DNA of 64,000 nt from Cycas panzhihuaensis (Eukaryota; Cycadophyta). Of this stretch, positions 33,050-47,494 are shown in pieces. The DNA lies in NCBI GenBank assembly GCA_023213395.1, contig CM041465.1, positions 226,927,741-226,991,740 of the forward strand. Direction: 5' to 3'. Each line of letters starts with the position of its first letter. Within the stretch, counting starts at the first letter, position 1. Made by a program: the position numbers and the translations under genes. A model generated the notes under the pieces. It was given only the letters and a program-made list of their open reading frames with translations. It did not search any database and was not told the origin of the DNA.

Positions 33050-33690
33050 CTTCAATCTTTAATCATTCTTAGAGTTTGACAAACTTTACTTCTGTCAATG
33101 GATTTATAAGAATATTTGTAATCTATAAATTTGTAGGATAGTAAAATAGATTAATAGTATTATAATTTACAAGATTACATATAAAATATTGATGTAATTC
33201 TATGTGCTTTATCCTAGAATATACAACATGATTAGTAGAAATAGATATCACACCTTGATTATCAACATTAATTTTAATAGAAGAGTTATGAAATAAACCA
33301 AGTTCACTTAATAAAGATTTAATCCAAAGTGATTCTTTACTTGTTTTTACAATTACTTGATATTTAACTTCTGTTGTAGATAAAGACAATACCTACATTT
33401 TGTTGCTAGACCATGCGATAGGTGAGAAATCAAGGAAGAAGATGTAATCCATTGTAGATTTTCTATCATCATAATCTCCTAGCCAATAAGAATTTATACA
33501 TCTTGTTAATTTCAGGTTAGTATTATAGAAATTATATGTTAGACTATGATAAATTATACCTTTAAGATATCTTAAGATTCATTTTGTTGGTTTCCAGTGT
33601 GATTTATGGGACTTTTGCATATATCTAGAAAATAAAGCAACAACATAGGATATGTTTGGGTAGGTATGGGTTAAGTAAATTAGACTACCT
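33050..33690 (-). pseudogene. Copia F RNase H, broken
   Basis: The minus strand reads MSLSTTEVKYQVIVKTSKES, LWIKSLLSELGLF, then IKINVDNQGVISISTN and RIKHIELHQYFICNLV (33389-33123): the LSTTEAEY, DNQ and KHIE motifs of Copia RNase H. The upstream part (about 33690-33400) contains the CSPYLLSY and YTDSDWAG-type regions with stops. It ends with a TDVLTKSL-like stretch near 33070-33120 in a shifted frame. Confidence 0.87.
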
Positions 33691-34570
33691 ATCAATTAAT
33701 GATATAAGGTAGGGTCACAAGGTGGGGATGAATAATCAATTATTAATTTTACACCCAATTGTAAATGTATAGGAGTTGGCTTAGCATTATCCATATTAAA
33801 CCTTTTTATTAGTTCAATAATATATTTAGGTTGAGAAATAATGATTTTTAACTCAGATTGACAAATTCGTAAAGCTAAAAAGTAATGTAATAGATCTAAA
33901 TCTGTCATTCCAAATTTATTCATCATAATTGATTTTAACTAAAGAATATGAGAAAGTAAAGAACCAATGATTATAATATCATCCACATAAAGAATTAAAA
34001 TGGTGATATTATCATCTTATATTTGAAAATAGAGATTAGTGTCATTAATACACTTAGTGTATCTATTTTATAAAAGGTATTCATTAATTTTAGTATACCA
34101 AGCTCGAGGAGCTTGTTTGAGACTATATAAAGATTTTTTTAACTTGCAGACAAGATTAGGGTTACTTACAAAACTAGGAGGTTATTCATGTAGATTTCTT
34201 CTTTAAGCTCATCATTTAAGAAGGTACTCTTAACATCCATTTGATGAATCTTCTAACCAAATATCTCTATTAAAGCTATGATGGATTTAATAGTGTTCAT
34301 CTTGGCTACAGGAATAAAGGTTTTGGTATAGTCAATACCACCAACTTATGAAAAACCTTTAGCTAATAAATGAGCTTTATGTTTTTCAACTACTCCTTCT
34401 GAGTTGTACTTAGTTTTGTAAACCCATTTATAATTTACTAAGTTCTTTTTAGAAGGTAAAGGAACTAAATCCCAAGTTGAATTCTTTTTGTGAGCATCAA
34501 TTATAGATTGTATGGATTGCTGCCATGTTGAATTGATACTTGCTTCTTTAAAGGTTTTAGGGTCATTACT
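33690..34570 (-). pseudogene. Copia F reverse transcriptase, broken but readable
   Basis: On the minus strand: STWDLVPLPSKKNLVNYKWV, YKTKYNSEGVVEKHKAHLLA, IFGWKIHQMDVKSTFLNDEL, SNPNLVCKLKKSLYSLKQAP, RAWYTKINEYLL, then ILILYVDDIIIIGS and FGMTDLDLLHYFLALRI. YVDD is intact. The text is close to the Copia H reverse transcriptase at 59501-60148 (CKLKKS.Y.LKQAPRAWYTK and LILYVDDIIIIGS). Scattered stops and at least two frameshifts. Confidence 0.9.
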
Positions 34571-34989
34571 GGCTATGACTTTGGAAATTAAGGTAAAATT
34601 ACCTTGAAGCTTTGAGTTCTTTTAGTTTCTAAGGGATTACCAGCATTAGAACCAACATCAGAAAGAATTTTTTGAGCCCAAATAAGTTGTTTACTATTGT
34701 TAGTAAGTTGTTTAAAAGAAGTAGGCTAACTAGATGTAGATATGTCTAAGGTAGTTGGTTCAATTAAGGTCCAATTTTGGACTTGAGTGGATAAGTATTT
34801 AATTATTTTAAGATCAACTTATTTATTAAATGGGTTAACTAAGTAAATTTTAATTAATAGGTTTTCAACTAGTAGTTTAACATAAGAAGTATTTAACAAA
34901 AAACCTTCTTCATCAAATACAATATCACATAAGATTGAAATATTATGTGTGATTGGGTTAAGAAGTTAGTAAGCTTTTCTTTTTTTGTT

Positions 34990-35960
34990 GTAAATAACAA
35001 AGATAAACTTAGAACTTTTGAGGTTGAGTTTTTGTCATTTTTCTTTTAGAACATACCTCAAAGCAATGCTTCCAAAAATTCTAAGGTGGTTGATAGAAGG
35101 TTTATGACTAGACCACTTATGTTATGGCATAATATTTTGTAAATATTTACTCAGTAAATAATTTAAGAGGTAGTTAGAGTAAGTAATTGCTCTTGCCAAT
35201 AACTTTAAGTTAATACCTTTTGCATGTAGCATGCATTTGGTCATTTCAACAAGGGTACAATTTTACATTTAGTAACACCATTTTGTTATGGGGTGTAAGC
35301 TACAGAATATTGGAATTATATTTTGTGCTTCTTACAATAGGAAATACACTTGTTGCTTAGGTACTCCTTAGTATTATCAGACCTAAAGTTTTTAATTTAG
35401 GAGTTAATTTAATTTTTAATAAATGTTTTTAATTCAACAAAGATGTTAAATATTTAAATCCTTATTCTGAGCATGTACACTAGCATTCTCTGGAGAAATC
35501 ATCGATGAAGGTGATAAAATATCTGCTTTTAGAGTATGAAGGTACTTGGAATGGACTGCAAATATCATAGTAAACAAGTTCAAGTTAAGCTTTTGATCGA
35601 AAAGAAATATAATGTGGGAAAGGATCCATGTGTTGTTCACCTATAACACATGCTTCAAAAACACCATAGATAGTGTTTCGTGGGGATAAGCCATGAATCA
35701 TATCATACTTACTTAAGTACTGAAGTTTGCCATAACTTGTATGGCTAAATCAACCATGTCACATCTTACTGACAGGGTTAGATTTGCTATAAAGACACTA
35801 AAGGTTTAGTTTTGGAATATTGAATGTTTGTTAAGTTATAAAGATTTACTTTATGATCAATAGGTACTAAAGCAATTCATTTGAATTTATTCAATAGTTG
35901 TTTAATGATAAACTTATCTTTCCAAAATTCAATAATGAGGTCTTTCTAATAATTTTGATA
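34990..35960 (-). pseudogene. Copia F integrase, broken
   Basis: Minus-strand landmarks: the first catalytic Asp kept in LELVYYDICSPF (about 35560), the second kept in LGSDNT (about 35380), and the third changed to Lys in NGVTKCKI (about 35265), where the family has NGVVERKN. HHCC zinc-binding text is visible near 35700-35790. Stops and frameshifts are frequent. The region 34600-34990 is the decayed linker between integrase and reverse transcriptase. Confidence 0.8.
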
Positions 35961-36059
35961 AACTAAAAGGAGATTTGGTAACAAACCAAGAACGCAGAAT
36001 ACATCCTTGATTAAATTATTTTTCAACAAAACATCACCTATTACTTTAACTTTCAATTG

Positions 36060-36230
36060 GGATCCATTCCTAAAAGAGATTTCCTCTTTGGAGTTAGGAT
36101 CAGACTAGTAAGAAGTTAGGTATTCTTTGTATCCTATCAGATGATGGGATGCACCAAAATTAAGAATCCATAAAGTTGGTTGAGTGGATGGAGCTAAAAA
36201 AGTTAAAGTTTTGGTAGTTAGAGAGTGATT
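36060..36230 (-). pseudogene. Copia F protease remnant
   Basis: The minus strand reads TLWILNFGASHHLIG near 36145-36190. The family active site is WILDSGASHHLTG, so the catalytic Asp is now Asn (GAT to AAT). Confidence 0.75.
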
Positions 36231-37225
36231 AAGTTTGTGGGATTGAGACTAGCTCTCCTTGGAAGCTTTTCAAGCTTTAAAAGCAATTCTGCTCCTACAA
36301 ATGTTAATGGTATGCCCCTTTTGTAGTAGTAGGAACAACTAATGATTTGATTAGAGTTAGTATAATAGTATTCCATTTTTAAAATGACTGTTTAGTATTA
36401 TTTTGGTTTTTTAATGATCTAGAATATTTGGTATTTTTATTATAATTATTTATAAAAAAAGATGAAGAACCTTTATGAGGTTTGTGAAACTTAAAGTTAT
36501 TGTTGTGATCACTTTGAGAGCTATTTTGTTTAATCTTGTTTACGGGTTTTGACTTGAAAAATAAAGCCTATGAAGGATCTTGTAGTTTTCTAGTTTGAAT
36601 TAATATATTTTGATAATTAATCAGCTAATTTGTTAGCTAATTGAAGGTAATTTTTGGGAACTAAGCTTGTTGTCTAGCAGCTTTAAAAAATATTAAAATG
36701 CTTAGGTAACTTGTTTATAGCAAGACAGATAAGTGTTTCGTCACCTTTGGCATTGGTGGTAATTTTACTTTTATCACATACTTTAGTTGAGGACTTTATG
36801 CAGTTACTTAAACCATTGTTGATAAGTTGGTTTTTGGTAAGAAATCCTCAACTTTAGAAAAATCATCAAAGTTTAGGTCATACAACTATTATTCTAAGAG
36901 ATCTAGTTAATATTTTTCAACCTTATTATATTTTTCCTTAAGAGTTTTCCAAACGTAGGTGAGTTCATCTATTTCAAAGAACTGCCTATTGATGTCTAGT
37001 AAGAGGGAGTTAAGGATGGTGCATAGGGATCCATCACAGTTCATCAGATATACCATATAGGCTTATGACTTTGTGTCATCAAGTTTCATAAACTCTCCTA
37101 TTACATATCATCATATCTTTTATTGTTTAAGAACCTAAGATATCTTAAGTTCCTAGTTGGCATAGTTGTGAGCAAGTTAGTATTGGAATTCAAGGATAAG
37201 AGGTTTTCCCTAACATAAGTACCAT
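36231..37225 (-). pseudogene. Copia F gag, broken
   Basis: The start ATG at 37225 reads MVLMLGKTSYP, then a stop and IPILTCSQLCQL, closely matching the gag start of Copia H (MALMLGTTTYVPILVLTGSN). Near 36285-36345 the zinc knuckle is split by a frameshift: SCSYYYKRG in one frame, HTINICRSRIA in the next, against CAYCHKRGHAINVCRSRIA in H. One Cys has become Tyr. The agreement with H, including residues flanking the knuckle, supports common lineage. Confidence 0.82.
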
Positions 37226-38130
37226 CATGGACATGAAACCTTTAATGTGAGATCCTCTTAATGGGAAAAAAAGAAGAAAATAATGAGATTGTGTAAAAAG
37301 AGGTAATCACAATCTTTAGTATTAAATGAAATTAATCATTAACTTAGTAATGATGCAAGAAAGTAAGTACATTATTACTAATAATCATAAAAATAAACCT
37401 ATTAACATTAAATATTGATTACCACTAGTTAAAAAATATAAATTTTAATCAAACATTGGAGAAATTAAGTTAAACATATGAGTAGTTGCATATTTATATC
37501 ATAATTTATATGAAATAATTGATAAAATAGTGATTTTAATTAAGTATTAATAAATTATAGAAATTATATAAAAAATGATGTAGTTAAACAATACATTTAA
37601 TAAAAAAATTAATGTTTATTAAATTAAAGTTATGAAGTTGAAATATTATAAGAAAAATTATAAAAGAAATCTCATACCTTAACTTACCTAGTTGTGATTG
37701 AAGACTTGACTTTGGTCAAGATTTAGCATGTCAAAATGGCATCCAGTTGGCTCGAGTGACTAGTCAAAGTGTCCATATCTAAATCATAAATCTAATGTAT
37801 CTTCCAGAATTGAATTTGGACTTTGTATGACAAAGTTATTGTAGAAAAGGTATAGGTACTCCTTTTTTGTAAAAATAATTTAAAAAAATGAAATAGGGGT
37901 TAAGCCCCTTTTAATTTTGGACTAAGGTCATATGGGAAGTTGATGCGACTGGGGGGTTAGTGGGGTTAGGGGGATAACACACCTAAACGTAAATTTTAAT
38001 TTTATTTAATTAATCTAAAACTTTAGAAAAAAATAAAAAATGAAAGGAAGCAGGTCCAAAGTAGAAATAAATTGGATTTAATTATTTTTGCAAGTGTAAA
38101 AACATTTCATGGGAATGAAAAAATATTTGA
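37226..38130 (-). other. Copia F leader, proximal part, no gene
   Basis: AT-rich, no motif. It includes a small G-run segment (GGGGGGTTAGTGGGG near 37950-37970). It separates gag from the coding-like stretch next to the microsatellite. Confidence 0.5.
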
Positions 38131-38528
38131 CATCTACCTAAATAAGGATGGATTTACCTTAAGCATTAGGGTTTCAAACATTTTTATAGATGGAGCAGTA
38201 AATTTGTTTGTGTAGGATTTCTTCTTTATATATAGGGCTTCACCATTAACATCTACAATCTTCTTTGTTGTGCATCTATGTGGGATAGCATCTACAAATA
38301 TAGATAGGTGTAACTTTTGAAGCATCAATAATATCTAATTTAGATAATGGAATTTTCTATTTGGGCAGAAACTTGAAAGATTCCCTATTTGTTAAACTGA
38401 CGAATTTATAGGCAAGTATTCCTAATGTACAAATTCTAGAGAGATTTATCAGCATTGGTCCTATCAAAGACTTTTGTGTTGTGAGTTCTGAAACAAGGCT
38501 CTTTCTGTGTACTCTAGGTATTATAAGA
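38131..38528 (-). other. Coding-like stretch in Copia F leader, unrecognised
   Basis: On the minus strand a readable frame runs from the edge of the microsatellite: [20 protein letters not shown], then [20 protein letters not shown] and ESFKFLPK, stop at about 38357. A second frame (38328-38134) reads AIPHRCTTKKIVDVNGEALY. The composition is protein-like and not that of gag or pol. I do not recognise it. By analogy with H and C it may be a captured host gene piece. Confidence 0.35.
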
Positions 38529-40100
<1,572 letters not shown>

Positions 40101-40300
40101 TTTTTTTTCTTTTTTTCTTTCCAAAACTTTACCTTCAGGAATTTTATCCACTTCAAAATTGACATCTTCTTGTCATATCTAGCTTTTGCCTGGTAAAACT
40201 CTATAATACGGTTGACACACTACCTCCCTTTCTCCCTTTTCTTTAGCTTCGAAGACTATTATGGATGGTTGTTGCTTCAACTGTGTGCTTTCACACGTCT
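40101..40300 (-). other. Second coding-like stretch in Copia F leader
   Basis: On the minus strand, right of the microsatellite, one frame reads [31 protein letters not shown], two stops, then [20 protein letters not shown]. It is protein-like and not retroelement text. With 38131-38528 it flanks the microsatellite on the same strand, as if the repeat had grown inside an intron of a captured gene. The family is not recognised. Confidence 0.3.
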
Positions 40301-40802
40301 AATAGATAAAACCATTAATGTTAGTACTTACAATGGCCGAATTCTAGAATCTTCTGGAATAATTTTTCTTGTAATGGAAACATAGAGGATTGGCTATTTT
40401 GGAGCTCTCAGTTATTCTTATTAGGAGAGGATACTGGGGCACCAAGAAAGAGGAGAGGTTATGTAGGGTTTACATGCAGATGAGGGACAGACAATTAAGA
40501 TGTGGCAAGCAACTATAATAGGGTTTTTGATGCCCTAATGCTTATTCAAATTTTGTAAATATTCAGGTCTTACTTAGACCCTGAAAGATGTAAAGTTTTA
40601 TTTTTATAATAATAAAAATGTTAAATACTTTTTTATTTTAGTAAACTATGTATTCTAATTTTATTTATTTTAGAAATCCTTTAATTATTATTTTTTTTCT
40701 ATGTAAAAGTTACTTATATGAGAGAGAGGGTTTGAAAAAGAAACCTATTACTACTCCTCTTTTAATTTTCTATTAAAAAATTTTTGAAACCTATGATACG
40801 CT
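40301..40802 (-). other. Copia F leader, distal part, no gene
   Basis: Between the coding-like stretch and the primer site. Poly-T and GAGAGAGG patches, no motif. Confidence 0.5.
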
Positions 40803-40803
40803 A

Positions 40804-40814
40804 TTTTGATACCA
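40804..40814 (-). promoter_or_regulatory. Primer binding site of Copia F
   Basis: The minus strand reads TGGTATCAAAA directly after the 5' LTR terminal CA at 40815. It matches the tRNA-Met site at 9 of 11 bases. Confidence 0.75.
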
Positions 40815-41316
40815 TGTTAGAGAGAGGGTTAAAATATGCATACATAAGTTATAATCATAATATTAAAAATAAAATAGATATATCTATATTGTTAATCAAT
40901 ACAGAGATTTATATTAACATTATCATAATAACATCATAGATTTGCAATGTGAATTAATAAAGTTACACCATATTGACAAGTGGAAAAACCCCCTAGTGGG
41001 GATGAAAATCCACCTCTTAAAATAATATTTTATAATAATAATAAATACACTACAGGGTGAATGTTATGAAGATCTCATCCTCCCTCTTGATGATGCCAGC
41101 CTAACTTATGTATAGCCTCCAGCTCATCATCCAAAACTTTGACCAACCTAACCAACCTCCTAAAATCTAAGAGAGAGAATATTAATGAAGAAGGAGGTTC
41201 GTTGAAATGGGTGGTTGTCCATTTCAATGAACTATACAATTAATTGATATAATTAACATTATAAAAGGAACCTTATAAAGATAACATTAATACATGAATA
41301 TAACATTATTCTAACA
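40815..41316 (-). repeat. 5' LTR of Copia F
   Basis: Partner of 32443-32946 with the hairpin at 41197-41232 (arms GTTCGTTGAAATGG and CCATTTCAATGAAC; one G-T mismatch, otherwise fully paired). Confidence 0.9.
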
Positions 41317-41406
41317 TATTATTATAATTGTATATGTAATCCTTATGATATGATTAATTCATTAGAGTTCATTGATATGCTTCCATTTTGTAAATGAGTA
41401 TATTCA
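41317..41406 (+). repeat. 5' LTR of element E, second part
   Basis: Resumes the LTR cut at 32442. Aligns with about 45345-45440 (TTATGTGTATAATATTCATGATATGATTGATTCATTA-like text, then ATGCTTCCATT versus ATACTTCTACT). Confidence 0.8.
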
Positions 41407-41409
41407 ATG

Positions 41410-41421
41410 TGGTATCAAAGC
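41410..41421 (+). promoter_or_regulatory. Primer binding site of element E
   Basis: TGGTATCAAAGC, 11 of 12 bases of the tRNA-Met primer site, three bases after the LTR end. Confidence 0.85.
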
Positions 41422-44400
41422 TAGGGTGAACTATCAAAGACATAGTGATACTACAAGCTTATAAGAGCTTTGATGATACTGCAAACTTATCAAATCTTGG
41501 TTGCTAGTCATGTTGCAAAAGATCTTATGGACATAAATTAAAGCATAAGCATTAGTTAGTTGAGTTAGAAGTTAAGCTAGTGATGGATCCTGTATGAGTT
41601 AGTATAAGAGCTAGTTTGAGGAGGAATTTAATGAGCCAAACATGAGTATGCCAGTGACATGCATGACTTAGATCTTGGAGCAAAATGAAGATTATAAGAG
41701 TTGCACATAAGAGATAAAATTGCATAAGATGAATGTGCCAAACTGATGGGTATGTTGATTATTGAATTTATATAGAGATTTACTTAGCATGTTGCACACA
41801 AATTCTAAAACATATAGGTTGAACAAGTCTATTATATGATGAGGAGAACAATTTTTAGTTGCATTCACCAATATAGATTGCCCCCCTACAGAGGTGATTG
41901 AGATTTAGTGAAGACTATCCATCTCACCTAATATCACAATTAGAAACAATGGATACACAAATATACTTAGGTATATTGATTGATATCATAACATTGTATC
42001 CCATCAGTATATGTAAAATAGGAAGTAGACTTGTACCAACTGATATGTGACAAATTTGAAGGTATATTATTTGGACACCATGGTATGCAAACATGATTTG
42101 TATACTAGATGATGTTAACAAAGCAAAATATTAAGGGTTTGATTATTATAAGATAACATAAGTGAAATGTTGATGGCATTTATATGGCACATGGTAAAAA
42201 TTTAGTGATATAAATGAGGACATAGTTATGGAATCAAAATGAGATAGATTTTATTATGTGTGCACCATGATTTGACATAAAACAAGGTTTTAATGGCATG
42301 AAATATTGAATGTTGGGCACATTTTTTAGCATTATGGTATCCTTTTACAATGTAGATGATAGAGCCACCCATGGATCACTAGTAGAATATGTCAAAAAAA
42401 TATCAATATACTAACCAAGAGGTTAATTATGTATTTGACCAAAAAAATATTTAAACCCATAGATGAAACCTCAAAAAGAATCTTAAGTCGTGAGAAAAGC
42501 TACAAACATGATATCATAGTGAGATGTCCACAATGATGGCATAGATCTGATCATCTAACCATAAAGTTGTTACATAAGAAAAGTGTCCATGAAACTATGT
42601 AAATGTATATAGCCCACATATAGAAAAATAGATGTAGATTTATAGATTCCATCAACTAAAGAAAGTAAAATAAATGCCCTTATGTTGTTGCCCATAATAT
42701 AGAGAGCTTGTCCACTAAAGATTGAAAGAGGCAAAGAGTAGTTACATGCAAAACCAAAGAATATTATTCACCATTGATGTATGCAATAGAATTGTAAGAG
42801 CCTATAATCATAAAAGAAATTTACATATAAATTCCATCACTCAACTCATAAAAATATTGATTAGAATGTTTACTCATTTGATGAAAAAAATAGGTATTAT
42901 TACATTGCCTACCAAATTATCTGTGGAGATCCATTCACAATTATAGAGATCACCAAATAGAAAGGAGATATTAATCATCTCATCACATGTTTGTTTATTT
43001 ATTAGCTACTATTTTTTACATTTTAATTTGAGATTTCATGGAGTTAAGATCATCCCTATTTGATTGTCGTTGCATGTATAGATTTGATTACCTTGATAAG
43101 CATTAATAGTAAAAACCCTAAACAAAAATCCAATGAAAATATCTTAATAATAAAAATATTTTTTATAAAATTAATTTTAAATTTAACTATATTATAATAT
43201 TTTATGAAGTCTTCTTAGTCCCCTTATGTGAAACACATAGTCATATGTAATACATAATGTGACCATAAGCTAAAAACAAAAGGTGTTGATCAAATTTTAA
43301 AGTCTTGCATTGACTTAATAAAATTGGATAATAATATGTAAAGTCTGCTAATAAGCCCCGTAGACATCAACAATAAGTTTCATGAAACATAATTGTGACC
43401 ATGACCCTAAGATGAAAGGGGTTAAACTCAATTTCTTAAGGAATGTTGATTTTTAGAGGACATATTGACATTTTTTTAGTATAACTTTTCATCTAAAAGT
43501 CTCTTTTTTAAGTTTTCAATTGTGCTGGAATCCTTGTTAGGAGACGGTTAAAATAAATGGTCATAAGGCATATTTTAGAGATTAGAAGGTAGATTTTAAC
43601 ATCATAAAATATGCAATTTTTGAGTAGTTTTAGATTTAATTTAATATTTTTAAATGATTTTAAAGTTTCTTGAGATTATGATGATGAGATTGATGATAGA
43701 TGATGAAAGAAAAAGTAAGTTTTATTTAAAAGTGAATATATAAAGGCCCATTTATAATATTTTAAGGCTTAAAATTAAAGATGTGGGACATTTTGATAAA
43801 AGATTATTATGGGTATCTTGATATATACATTGGACATAATGAAAAACCCCCTTGGTACTGAATACATTTGATAAAGTGATTACAACGCTAATCAAATATC
43901 ATAATCATCTAGTTTATTATATACATAATGATTGATGACACTACCTATTTGATATTGATTAAGGGCCTAGTTTTCTTGTAGTTATTTATTGGAGAGTTGA
44001 TAAGTTGATGATATTATTACCCACTTATTATTATTTACTTGATACTAAAATCAATTGTTAAGGAGTCTAATTGATATTAGATATGTATTTGTTAGTGGAA
44101 AATTTGATTTATCATGTATAATAAGAGGCATGGAAACACACTATTTACATTATCTTATTATAACTAACTTGACTTGGCTAAACAGTATGCCCTATTCTAA
44201 TAATTAGTATGTTTAGTTTATTAATTTATCAATGCTTCTAAAAGAAAGTTAGTAACATGTGTACAGATCGAGAAAGCACGTATGTGTACACACATACATA
44301 TCTATCTATCTATTTATATATACATACACACACATATTTGTATACAAGAGACAAGAAGAGGTTTTATAAGATACTCTTATACAATATATTAGCCTAACAA

Positions 44401-44938
44401 CTAGTATTATTTTAATAGTTTATTTTATTTGTTAATGAACCATGCATGCAAAATAACTTCTTAGAGAACTAGTGATTACCAAGGTTAGTTACCCATATAT
44501 TTTAGTAGATGGTTGCTGTTTTATATAGATATCAATAACAATCTTTATTTATGAGATTTTGATGAGATGATAGATTAACAATATTGATGTTTATAATACC
44601 TTTATGAGTGAAGATATGAAGTTGTTAAGGAGAAAGCTTTATATAAACATGAAAAGTAAAATTTATGAATTAATATTGGTTATTTGGTATAGGATTATAA
44701 GTGGTTGATCATGGTTGCTCATAGTTGATTATAATTAACTATAGATAGTTATAGGTTAATTACTTATAGGAGATAAGCATGATATTAACAAATTGATATG
44801 TTACAGGTGATACAACTTAATTCAGATCAATACAACTTGATATAAATTTATAAGTTCTAGCATACAAAAAAATATGAGGGAATAAAGATCAAGGATGAAG
44901 ATAAAAATTGTAAACTAAAAATATTAAAAATTAAGGAG
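41422..44938 (+). other. Interior of element E, non-coding
   Basis: I find no retrotransposon domain on either strand. The longest frame (42722-42946) is 74 codons without a motif. A short mixed microsatellite (TACACACATACATATCTATC type) is at 44275-44345. AAGGAG at 44933-44938 may be the polypurine tract. Confidence 0.55.
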
Positions 44939-45440
44939 TATTAGAATATATGATTATTCTAATATATATAATATTTAATATAAGGTTATGGTCTCATATA
45001 ATCCCACATCTAAAATCATTAATAAGTGTTATATGCATACATATTTATATATACATCTTATTTGATCATGAAAATTTTTAAAGATATTGTAAGCTATTCA
45101 TAAGGTGATATAATTTATAAATATGTATATACACCAATTAAGAACTTAAGAAAAGAGGAGAAAGGATCAAGCTTAAAGATGTAATCATTTATAGATTATA
45201 ACAAATTAAAGCTCCCAATACTCTAACCTTCTCCCATGGTTTTTCCTATATTAGAGTTTTCCATGTATAAATCTATTGTCTCTTATGGTGCATGCTTGTT
45301 GATATGATATCACTTTATGTTCATGATATTGCTCAATATGTTGATTGTATATTATTATATTTATGTGTATAATATTCATGATATGATTGATTCATTATAC
45401 TTGATTGATATACTTCTACTATATATGATGAATACATTCT
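44939..45440 (+). repeat. 3' LTR of element E
   Basis: Starts TATTAGAATATATGATTATT (a decayed TG) and aligns with the two-part 5' LTR. The right end is taken as the T before AACAA at 45441 and is uncertain by a few bases. Confidence 0.8.
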
Positions 45441-46822
45441 AACAATATATCAGAGAATTAAAATTTTTAATAATAAGCCTCAAATTTGGAATGCATCTTA
45501 TAAAGTCATATAGATATAAACTGGTTATCCATGAGATTTAATAATGGTTATGTACTAGAAGGATATCATATTGTTATGGTTAAAGAAGTAATAGATTAAT
45601 ACTCTATGCTTGAACTTTTTTTATTAAGCATTTTAAATTGTTCTTAATTGTTTGACTTGTTCTTATTGGCCTGCTCTCATTCTTCTTTTATAATTTCATT
45701 TTATGACATGGTTGGTCTTGATATCTGTACTTATTGCCTATTTCTACTAAGAATAAAATTCTAATTTATACACTTATTTAAATATGCTAATGGGTTTATT
45801 TTTATTTCTACTAGGAGTTATCTACTATAGCTCTATTGATGGTTGGAGAAGATATGTTTTTCATTCATGGGTATGAGTAATGGTTCTATAAAAATATGTG
45901 GATTTTCACATTTATTAAGTGGGGGATAGATCATCTAATCATTATGTTATGGTCATGGGTGATCTTGAACTCATGTTATGGGGTCTAAATTTTGGCTACA
46001 ATGATGAATTAGTTATATCTACCTATTCCCCAACCCTATATTTTTAATTCCATATGGTATGTAGTTTTTGGTAGTGGTATATGTGATTTGGTATCCTAGG
46101 TTTTCTCTAATAGTATAACCTTTTATAGATCATTTCCTATGAATATAACCATCTCTATTATCAAAAAATTAGAAGTGTCTTAAATTATGCAAAGCATCTT
46201 TGGTTGGTCAATGATTATTATCTTAACATAATAATCTATTATGTCTTCATTAAATAACTACTTGAAATCTAATTAGACATCTTATTTATGCTAGTTTCTT
46301 ATAGATTTGGCTTTATTTTATAGTTTTATTATGTTTTATATGGTGTTTTAGTCTTTTTTCATTTGTGGATAATCTATTTTAAGACCAATATTTTTTATAC
46401 AACCCTTATAACCTTTATCTAGTATTAGCAAATTTAGAAACCCTTATATAATGGCCAAAATTTAAATTTTGGTATTTAAAAAATTATATAGCATTTTTCT
46501 TCTTCAAGATGACTATTTTTGGTAATGTTTCTCATTGATTTTCATGGTTTCATCCTTTTGAAATTTGTAAATGTCTTTTATGTAGTAGTATAACCCCTTG
46601 TTAGAAAAATATAGTAGTGAAAATTGAAGATACAAGCTCTCTTCCTTAGCAACACCTATCTTGGGGCTTTTTTTTTTGCCTTACATTTTTACTAATTTCT
46701 ATTGGCATTTATTTTTTGTAGCTCCTATGCACTAATTTGGTTACTTTGTAGTCTTTTGGTTGATCTCATAATCCTTTTGTAGCATATATAAATTTGGATA
46801 CCTAAAATAATGGATGAAATTT
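45441..46822. other. Unrecognised AT-rich DNA
   Basis: No coding motif, LTR pair or RNA gene seen. It may include the continuation of element I, but no gag or pol text was found. Confidence 0.45.
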
Positions 46823-47288
46823 TGTTGGAGATAATGCTTAATTAATGATAGCTAATTAATGGATATGATGAAGTTAAGTTGATATTAAATGATTGGTTGA
46901 TGTAAAGTTTCTCGTACATGATCTAAGTGGTTGATACTTAGTATAATATCATTGGTTGGTGATGAGGTGATAAAAGTCTATATAAGGGCATACATATTGA
47001 AAGGGAAAATAGATCACCTAGTTCTCCTTATGAGACTAGTGGCTCATGGATATATTGTACATCATTTATTAATGAGATCTCATAAATATTTGAAAGTGGA
47101 TTTTCCCATCAGAGTTTTATATTATAAATCTTATGTCACATATATGATTATATGTTTGATTTATTGATTATCCTTAATTCTTAATAATATCATTTATTGA
47201 CCATGCATATGATTAATGCTTATATATTAATGAGTATTGATTCATGGTTGATATATCTTACTTTCATGTACATAAATACATTTTCTAA
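46823..47288 (+). repeat. Possible 5' LTR of element J
   Basis: Starts TGTTGGAGATAATG, has a TATA-like CTATATAAGG at about 46978-46987, and ends just before TGGTATTAAC (47291), a decayed tRNA-Met primer site. Copia H was inserted about 50 bases further on. No partner LTR in the window. Confidence 0.42.
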
Positions 47289-47290
47289 TA

Positions 47291-47300
47291 TGGTATTAAC
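47291..47300 (+). promoter_or_regulatory. Possible primer binding site of element J
   Basis: TGGTATTAAC matches TGGTATCAGA with two transitions. Confidence 0.45.
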
Positions 47301-47347
47301 TTCACACATAAGTTGATCTCATAAATTCTAATAAATTTAAATTAGAC

Positions 47348-47386
47348 TATTAAAATATTAATGTAATCTTTATGTTCTTTTTAAAG
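47348..47386 (+). repeat. 5' LTR of Copia H, first part
   Basis: TATTAAAATATTAATGTAAT corresponds to TGTTAGAATGTTAAGTAAT at 61033, with TG decayed to TA. It runs into the LINE target site at 47387-47401. Confidence 0.85.
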
Positions 47387-47401
47387 TTTATATTTAAGTC
47401 A
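47387..47401 (+). repeat. LINE target-site duplication, left copy
   Basis: TTTATATTTAAGTCA, repeated exactly at 53818-53832 after the LINE poly-A. In the 3' LTR of H the same sequence occurs once (61069-61083), proving that it is the original LTR sequence. Confidence 0.95.
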
Positions 47402-47494
47402 GTATAGATAATTAGCCATTAATAGACATTTAGCTAATTTATGGGCATTAAACAGAATGGAAGTCTAATTCTCGAAAGCTAGGGTTCGAACGGA